From assembly GCF_041817755.1 (NCBI RefSeq), contig NZ_JBGYBX010000052.1, positions 1 through 8,468 on the forward strand: a DNA stretch of 8,468 nt. Direction: 5' to 3'. Below are positions 1 through 3,906 of the stretch, piece by piece (within the stretch, counting starts at the first letter, position 1; every line of letters begins with the position of its first letter). Position numbers and translations under genes: made by a program. The notes under the pieces are model-generated. The model searched no databases. It had not been told where the DNA came from and worked only from the letters and a program-made list of their open reading frames with translations. Source of the stretch: Glaesserella sp041817755 (GTDB lineage Bacteria; Pseudomonadota; Gammaproteobacteria; Enterobacterales; Pasteurellaceae).

Positions 1-13
1 ATGTTTATTCCAT
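1..13 (-). CDS. possible start of a gene coupled to hsdM, cut by the window edge
   Basis: An ATG overlaps the hsdM stop in the arrangement TGATG: the stop TGA is at 15-13 and the ATG at 13-11. Only four codons (Met-Asn-Lys-His) remain before the window ends. A G-rich stretch (TTGGGG) lies a few bases upstream of the ATG inside the end of hsdM and could serve as ribosome binding site. Such stop-start overlaps are typical of translational coupling. Since the operon already holds hsdS and hsdM but no hsdR, the type I restriction subunit is a plausible product; that is inference only, and the ATG could also be fortuitous. Confidence 0.35.
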
Positions 14-1524
14 CAATACCCCAACTCTCTCAAATATCCTTCCATTTTAGTTTCCAACTCCGCCAACTGTTGTTTTAACTGCATTCTTTCGGTGCGAACT
101 TGGTGCAAGTCGATCAGCTGTTCTTCTTCAAAGGTATCTACATAACGTGGGATATTCAGGTTGTAATCGTTTTGTTGAATATCGGCGAGAGTGGCAATAA
201 AGGCGTATTTTTCCACCGCTTGTCGTGTGCGGTAAGTGCGGACGATTTTTTCGATGTTTTCCGCAGTAAGCGTATTTTGATTTTTACCCGGCTTAAACTC
301 GTTACTGGCGTCAATAAACAGTACAGTGTCGTCCGTTTTGTTTTTACGGAAAATCAGAATTGCCGCAGGAATACCCGTGCCATAGAACAGTTTTTCAGGC
401 AAGCCGATCACGGCATCTAGTAGGTTTTCATCAATCAATTTTTGGCGAATCTTGCCCTCGGCAGCCCCACGGAATAGCACACCGTGCGGCACAACCACGC
501 CCATTCTGCCCGTTTTCTCTTTGAGCGTTTTAATCATATGTGAGATAAACGCATAATCACCTTTTGTTTTCGGCGGCAAACCACGCTCAAAACGTTGAAA
601 ACGATCTTGGCTAACCTCGTCATAACCCCATTTATCCAATGAAAACGGTGGATTGGCTGTAACAATATCAAAGGTAATCAATTCGCCGTTGCTATCCAAT
701 AATTTCGGATTGCGAATGGTATCGCCCCATTCGATGCGATGGTTATCTTCACTGTGCAAAAACATATTCATTTTTGCCAACGACCACGTTGAGCCAATCG
801 CTTCTTGTCCGTATAAGGCATAATTTTTGCTTTGATGATTTTTCACCACTTTTTGACCGCACTTCATCAATAGCGAACCGGAACCACAAGCAGGATCGCA
901 AATGCTGTCGCCCATTTGCGGATCGAGCAGTTCGGCAATTAAATCCGATACTTCAGGCGGCGTATAAAATTCACCCGCCTTTTGCCCACCGCTTGCAGCA
1001 AAGTTTTTAATTAAATATTCGTAAGCATTGCCAATAATATCCAGTGTGCCGACTTTGCTTGGTTTCAAATCTAATTCAGGTTTAGCGAAATCTTCCAACA
1101 GCTCACGCAAAATGGTGTTTTTCTGCTTTTCTTCGCCTAGTTTATCAGTGTTAAAGGAAATATCTTGGAAAACGCTCTTGCCTGCATCTTTGAGTTTGGT
1201 GCCGTTGGCTTCTTCAATGGCGTGCAACGCCTGATCGATACGTTCACCATTACCTGCTTCAAACCGCTGCTCATACAAGCGGTAAAAATTAGCGTGCGGT
1301 GGCAATACAAATCGCTCCTGTTTCATCATTTCTTCAATCAATTCAGGCACATCACCGTATTCCGCTTGATATTGTTGATAATGGTCTTGCCATACGTCTG
1401 AAATGTATTTCAAAAACAGCATCGTTAAGATGAAATCTTTATAAGTATCCGGGCTTATCGTGCCACGAAAGGTATCGCAAGCAGACCACAGGGCTTTGTT
1501 AATATCGTCTTGGTTAATGGACAT
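13..1524 (-). CDS. hsdM: type I restriction-modification system methyltransferase subunit HsdM
   Basis: This 503-residue protein is the modification subunit of a type I R-M system. With HsdS it forms the DNA N6-adenine methyltransferase, using S-adenosylmethionine. The N-terminal helical HsdM_N region covers about residues 8-145. The catalytic domain follows: GEFYTP (184-189, motif X), DPACGSG (210-216, SAM-binding motif I) and NPPF (291-294, catalytic motif IV). All motifs are intact and the length is normal for the family. The C-terminal tail (about 465-500) is charged and helical, as expected for contact with HsdS. The start is well placed: an AAGGAA ribosome binding site lies in the last codons of dinD, whose stop is only 3 bases upstream. 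An ATG overlaps the stop codon, so a further coupled gene may follow. Family assignment is secure; the methylated sequence cannot be read from the protein. Confidence 0.96.
   Translation of the reverse strand: MSINQDDINKALWSACDTFRGTISPDTYKDFILTMLFLKYISDVWQDHYQQYQAEYGDVPELIEEMMKQERFVLPPHANFYRLYEQRFEAGNGERIDQALHAIEEANGTKLKDAGKSVFQDISFNTDKLGEEKQKNTILRELLEDFAKPELDLKPSKVGTLDIIGNAYEYLIKNFAASGGQKAGEFYTPPEVSDLIAELLDPQMGDSICDPACGSGSLLMKCGQKVVKNHQSKNYALYGQEAIGSTWSLAKMNMFLHSEDNHRIEWGDTIRNPKLLDSNGELITFDIVTANPPFSLDKWGYDEVSQDRFQRFERGLPPKTKGDYAFISHMIKTLKEKTGRMGVVVPHGVLFRGAAEGKIRQKLIDENLLDAVIGLPEKLFYGTGIPAAILIFRKNKTDDTVLFIDASNEFKPGKNQNTLTAENIEKIVRTYRTRQAVEKYAFIATLADIQQNDYNLNIPRYVDTFEEEQLIDLHQVRTERMQLKQQLAELETKMEGYLRELGY
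215..223 (-). repeat. DNA uptake sequence core, Apl type
   Basis: Exact ACAAGCGGT on the minus strand, inside hsdM. This is the 9-base uptake-signal core described for Actinobacillus pleuropneumoniae-type Pasteurellaceae. Confidence 0.7.
856..864 (-). repeat. DNA uptake sequence core, Hin type
   Basis: Exact AAGTGCGGT on the minus strand, followed by CA as in the extended Haemophilus influenzae uptake consensus. It lies inside hsdM. Confidence 0.75.
1275..1283 (+). repeat. DNA uptake sequence core, Apl type
   Basis: Exact ACAAGCGGT on the plus strand within hsdM, followed by an A/T-rich stretch (AAAAATT). A degenerate copy (GCGTGCGGT) lies about 10 bases further right. Confidence 0.7.
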
Positions 1525-1527
1525 CGG

Positions 1528-2355
1528 TTATTCCTTATTGGTGAGTTTTTTCTGATGATTTTCAAGGGTTTTAATGCTTTTGTCTGGTTTCGGTAAATCT
1601 TCGGGCATTGTACCACCAAGTTCTTGAATAGTTTGACGAACTTTTTTACCTACATCAAAATGGGTTTGGTTGGCTTCCTGTTTCGTTTGAATATTATCTC
1701 TACGTAGTTTTTCTTCCGTTTGCGTGGCTCGGAATAGGTTAGCGGCAAGCTCCGTTGAACCCATATGATCTAAAATTTTTTCATTTTTCTGTAACCCTTT
1801 GCGAGCATGAATAGCTTTATTATCTAATCCACCATAAAGCCCTTTGTAGCCGTGATTTTGGAAAATAGCAAAGTCCAAGTTGCTTTCAACGCCTGCTTTT
1901 TGTGCTGTTTCAACTAGTTGTTTATTATGTTCTTTCAATTCATTACGCAAATATAGACGCTTTTGATCTTCTTGAAGTTGTTTAAATTGTTCTTCATCAG
2001 CCAATTCTTGACGGCGTGTTTGCACGGCAAAATAGGTTTGACCAGCTGCAATAACAGGTTTAGACGGATCGCCGTTTTGTACGATAAGGTAGCAGGCGTA
2101 GCGAGAGAACAAAAAATCACTGACTTGGCGTTGAGTACCGACACCTAATTGAACCATTTTGTTGGCTTCAACAAAATGGGAAGAGACCTTGATATGACTG
2201 CTTTCACACGCTTTCATTGCTTTATCAATGACCTTTGTAAAATTTCGCCATTCAGAATAGTCTAGTAATAAATATAACTCTCGTGCTGACCAAAATTCAT
2301 TTCCTTGATCATCAATGTGTTTAATACTTTCAAAGGTTTGGGTTAATTCGTTCAT
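1528..2355 (-). CDS. dinD: DinD-family DNA-damage-inducible protein in a type I R-M operon
   Basis: The 275-residue protein resembles DinD, known in E. coli as an SOS-induced protein that disassembles or inhibits RecA filaments. Residues about 10-115 look like a BRO-N/antirepressor-type DNA-binding domain: FWSARELYLLLDYSEW, then an IVQNGDPSKPVIAAGQTYFA stretch. The middle (about 118-150) is highly charged and probably coiled-coil. It is followed by the DinD-typical FQNHGYKGLYGG segment (165-176) and an ARKGL region. The length matches DinD. It sits between hsdS (10 bases upstream) and hsdM (3 bases downstream), so it is made with the R-M subunits. Its AGGAG ribosome binding site overlaps the hsdS stop. 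I see no LexA-type CTGT-N8-ACAG box upstream of the operon, so SOS control is not supported here. A role in sparing the host from R-M damage, or in regulating the operon, is inference. Confidence 0.88.
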   Translation of the reverse strand: MNELTQTFESIKHIDDQGNEFWSARELYLLLDYSEWRNFTKVIDKAMKACESSHIKVSSHFVEANKMVQLGVGTQRQVSDFLFSRYACYLIVQNGDPSKPVIAAGQTYFAVQTRRQELADEEQFKQLQEDQKRLYLRNELKEHNKQLVETAQKAGVESNLDFAIFQNHGYKGLYGGLDNKAIHARKGLQKNEKILDHMGSTELAANLFRATQTEEKLRRDNIQTKQEANQTHFDVGKKVRQTIQELGGTMPEDLPKPDKSIKTLENHQKKLTNKE

Positions 2356-2360
2356 TGTTC

Positions 2361-2368
2361 TTCTCCTA
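2361..2368 (-). promoter_or_regulatory. dinD ribosome binding site overlapping the hsdS stop codon
   Basis: On the minus strand the hsdS stop TAG (2368-2366) shares its AG with AGGAGAA, a strong Shine-Dalgarno sequence set at normal spacing before the dinD ATG (2355-2353). Ribosomes finishing hsdS would therefore end on the dinD initiation site, so the two genes are probably translationally coupled. Confidence 0.75.
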
Positions 2369-2941
2369 GGGTGAAATTAACTCTTGGGCTAAGGCATTCA
2401 TCAACTTCTCATTATTTTCAATGAGTTTTTGCAAGGTTTTTCGCTCCTGATCGAGTGTTTTTGTCATTTGTACGATAACGTTTTGTTTTGCTAAAGAGGG
2501 TATTTTTATCGACAATTCTGCCAAGACAGGAAGACGTAAACTTTTGGTAATCGAGCCTTCAAGATTTTGAATAAGATACTTTTGGCTTTGTTTCAAATTC
2601 AGCCACCATTGCAGATATTCAGGTAAGATTTCCGCATTTTTAGGGCGAATGACAAAAAAATGGGGGGACGCAACCGCGGGTAAATTTTGCCGGGAAAACT
2701 CAACAAAAATCGGCTGATAATTGTTGCCTCTTGTGGCAAGCAAAATATCTCCCTTTTTGAGCCAATCACTTTCTTTCACTTTATCCAGCTTTGTACGAAC
2801 ACAGTTATCCCAAGCAATACCATCAAAAAATGAACAATCTTTCATTTGCACTACAACCACATTGCCGTTCGGATCTTCAGGCACTTTTGCTCGGAACAAA
2901 AAACCTGTTTGGATATTTGCAACATCACCTAATGTTTGCAT
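2366..2941 (-). CDS. hsdS: half-size type I restriction specificity subunit HsdS (single TRD)
   Basis: This protein sets DNA-sequence specificity for the type I complex. At 191 residues it is about half a standard HsdS (roughly 400), which carries two target-recognition domains (TRDs) and two conserved helices. Only one set is visible: TRD start LGDVANIQTGFLFR (4-17), the typical KKGDILLATRG (62-72), a SPHFFVIRP strand (92-100), LPEYLQWWL (106-114) and the GSITKSLRLPVL turn (129-140). A coiled-coil helix follows (about 153-188, NVIVQMTKTLDQERKTLQKL and on). Both ends look natural: the start has a GGAG site at good spacing, a promoter lies upstream, and the stop overlaps the dinD ribosome site. 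In the family, truncated HsdS subunits can dimerise and recognise symmetric bipartite targets; that is the inferred mode here. A second, unlinked half-subunit or a decayed gene are the alternatives. Confidence 0.88.
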   Translation of the reverse strand: MQTLGDVANIQTGFLFRAKVPEDPNGNVVVVQMKDCSFFDGIAWDNCVRTKLDKVKESDWLKKGDILLATRGNNYQPIFVEFSRQNLPAVASPHFFVIRPKNAEILPEYLQWWLNLKQSQKYLIQNLEGSITKSLRLPVLAELSIKIPSLAKQNVIVQMTKTLDQERKTLQKLIENNEKLMNALAQELISP

Positions 2942-2981
2942 TTTTATACTCCATTGCGCTTACAACAAAATTTGTGTTTAA

Positions 2982-3009
2982 ATTATAAACGGAAGAGTAT
3001 GTAAATCAA
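2982..3009 (-). promoter_or_regulatory. predicted sigma-70 promoter of the hsdS-dinD-hsdM operon
   Basis: On the minus strand a perfect -10 TATAAT (2987-2982) lies 16 bases downstream of TTGATT (3009-3004), a 4/6 match to the -35 consensus. The leader to the hsdS ATG is about 35-40 bases and contains GGAG as ribosome site. A small inverted repeat, ACAAA-A-TTTGT (2965-2975), lies just downstream of the -10 and could be an operator, but is short enough to be chance. Confidence 0.65.
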
Positions 3010-3107
3010 GTGATATCTTGCACCAAAGTTATTACAACTTAAAGTGATTCAGTAACAGAAGAAAATAGAAATTTGGAACCGCAGAAGAAGTCGAGATAGT
3101 AAAAGTG
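3010..3107. other. intergenic stretch with no recognised gene
   Basis: Between the operon promoter and the uptake-sequence hairpin I see no credible coding region, RNA gene or LexA-type box. A short plus-strand frame (from about 3056) reads KKIEIWNRRRSRDSKSEER and stops within the hairpin at 3116-3118. It might be the tail of a lost plus-strand gene, but it is too short to call. Confidence 0.4.
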
Positions 3108-3174
3108 AAGAGCGGTAAGATTTCAGGATCATTTTGCAAAAGCAAAAACTCGCTGAAATCCTACCGCACTTTTT
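3108..3174. terminator. uptake-sequence hairpin, probable terminator (possibly bidirectional)
   Basis: The arms 3108-3126 and 3153-3171 are complementary over 17 of 19 positions around a 26-base loop. The right arm holds an exact Hin-type uptake core (ACCGCACTT, 3163-3171); the left arm holds a one-base-degenerate copy (AAGAGCGGT). On the plus strand the right arm runs into TTTTTATTT, a usable T-tract. On the minus strand the exit is TCTTCACTTTTAC, weaker, but one mismatch becomes a G-U pair. It lies just beyond the stop of the minus-strand remnant at 3196-3315, so it may once have terminated that gene. Confidence 0.6.
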
Positions 3175-3195
3175 ATTTACAGGGGAAAACCTTGA

Positions 3196-3315
3196 TTAGT
3201 CTTTTTCGACGGGGATCCATAATTCCATTTTATACTGTTCATTATGAATATCCGTTCCGGAATACACTTCAAAATCCGGTTTGCCGGAATGTTTGTAAAC
3301 CCCATATCCCTTGTA
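3196..3315 (-). pseudogene. 3' remnant resembling the end of a GyrI-like effector-binding domain
   Basis: A minus-strand frame ending in TAA (3198-3196) encodes about 39 residues that look like the C-terminus of a GyrI-like (AraC effector-binding type) small-molecule-binding domain. Key parts are GKPDFEVYSGTD, the conserved 'FE-Y' core, and YKMELWIPVEKD, the 'E-(I/L)-(Y/W)-IPV' end strand. Upstream the same frame is only weakly protein-like (HRVKTPSLLYKG) and hits a stop near 3390, so the rest of the domain is missing. There is no plausible start. The uptake-sequence hairpin directly downstream fits a terminator of the former gene. The overlapping 74-codon frame at 3177-3401 is not this frame and looks spurious. 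The assignment rests on remembered family pattern, not on a search. Confidence 0.5.
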
Positions 3316-3399
3316 CAATAGAGATGGCGTTTTAACACGGTGTATTGTGTCAGTTGTGATAGGTGGTGGCAAATGGCAGATGGATTATATAGATGCCTC

Positions 3400-3432
3400 A
3401 AAAAAACAACCGCTTGTGTTCTACAAGCGGTT
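3400..3432 (-). terminator. rho-independent terminator built from paired inverted uptake sequences
   Basis: A perfect 10-bp stem, AACCGCTTGT (3408-3417) and ACAAGCGGTT (3423-3432), encloses the 5-base loop GTTCT. Reading on the minus strand the stem is followed by G and then seven T (3406-3400), a classic intrinsic terminator. Both arms are exact Apl-type uptake cores. Paired inverted uptake sequences used as terminators are well known in Pasteurellaceae. It lies about 25 bases past the stop of the small exported-protein gene and should end its transcripts, and any read-through from mod-res, before the hsd operon. Confidence 0.9.
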
Positions 3433-3456
3433 ACTTTTGGGCTGAAAAATGCAAAA

Positions 3457-3822
3457 TTAGTTTTTATCTAAGTCTAAATCGGCTTTGTATTCAATACGAT
3501 TGTTATTTTTTACTTCAATTTGCACATCAAGTTCTTGATCGCCGCGTTTAAATTTTAAATCGGCATCGTGACGTTCGATATCGGATTCTATCACACGGAA
3601 ACCGTGTTGCTTGGCATGGGCAATCACGGTTTTGGCTAAGCCGCGGACATCATTGCCTTTTAAGCGATATTCGACTTCATATTCTCCGTTTCCTTGTCTG
3701 TCCGCTTTGACTAATTCACCGTGCGGGCGATAAATTTCACTTGGAATGGACGCCGCAAAAGCCGACGAGGTAAAGAACCCTAACGTTGCGACGAGTAACG
3801 CCGCTTTCGATAACATTTTCAT
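3457..3822 (-). CDS. small exported protein of unknown function
   Basis: I do not recognise this 121-residue protein. Residues 1-23 form a clear Sec signal peptide: MKM then Lys5, a hydrophobic core about 7-17 and an AFA cleavage motif before ASIP. There is no lipobox cysteine. The mature part is about 98 residues, without cysteine or further membrane segments, and probably periplasmic. It reads as strand (YEVEYRLKG, 48-56), helix (DVRGLAKTVIAHAKQHGF, 58-75), then several alternating strands rich in charge (RVIESDIE, DADLKFKRG, ELDVQIEVK, RIEYKADL), ending DLDLDKN. The start has AAAGG 8 bases upstream; Met3 is an alternative. It lies 84 bases after res, with its own terminator after it. It could be read from res or from its own weak promoter in the gap. 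Nothing in the sequence links it to restriction; it may be an ordinary chromosomal neighbour. Confidence 0.85.
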   Translation of the reverse strand: MKMLSKAALLVATLGFFTSSAFAASIPSEIYRPHGELVKADRQGNGEYEVEYRLKGNDVRGLAKTVIAHAKQHGFRVIESDIERHDADLKFKRGDQELDVQIEVKNNNRIEYKADLDLDKN

Positions 3823-3855
3823 GTTGACTACCTTTATTGATTTATTGGAAATAAC

Positions 3856-3872
3856 GTGACGCTGATCGTCAC
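3856..3872. promoter_or_regulatory. inverted repeat between res and the exported-protein gene
   Basis: GTGACG (3856-3861) and CGTCAC (3867-3872) form a perfect 6-bp inverted repeat around the 5-base spacer CTGAT, 34 bases upstream of the exported-protein ATG. On the minus strand it is followed by GTTATTT. It could be an operator or a weak terminator for mod-res. The T-run is short and I see no strong -10/-35 pair beside it, so its role is open. Confidence 0.35.
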
Positions 3873-3906
3873 CGCAGCTAAGACCCGTTTTGTCGTAATC
3901 AGTTCA

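Noticed and set aside
2942..3110. LexA (SOS) box in front of the operon containing dinD
   Set aside because: I looked for CTGT-N8-ACAG and close variants on both strands and found none. CTGTTACTGAATCACT (around 3044-3059 on the minus strand) fails in the second half.
3105..3335. 76-codon plus-strand open frame
   Set aside because: It runs through the uptake-sequence hairpin and antisense to the remnant, and its sequence has no domain-like pattern.
3177..3401. 74-codon minus-strand open frame
   Set aside because: It overlaps the GyrI-like remnant in another frame, has no protein-family look and no good ribosome site. The remnant frame reads much more like real protein.
3823..3906. A dedicated promoter for the exported-protein gene
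   Set aside because: GTGACG could serve as a -35, but no convincing -10 lies at 16-18 bases, so only the inverted repeat is listed.
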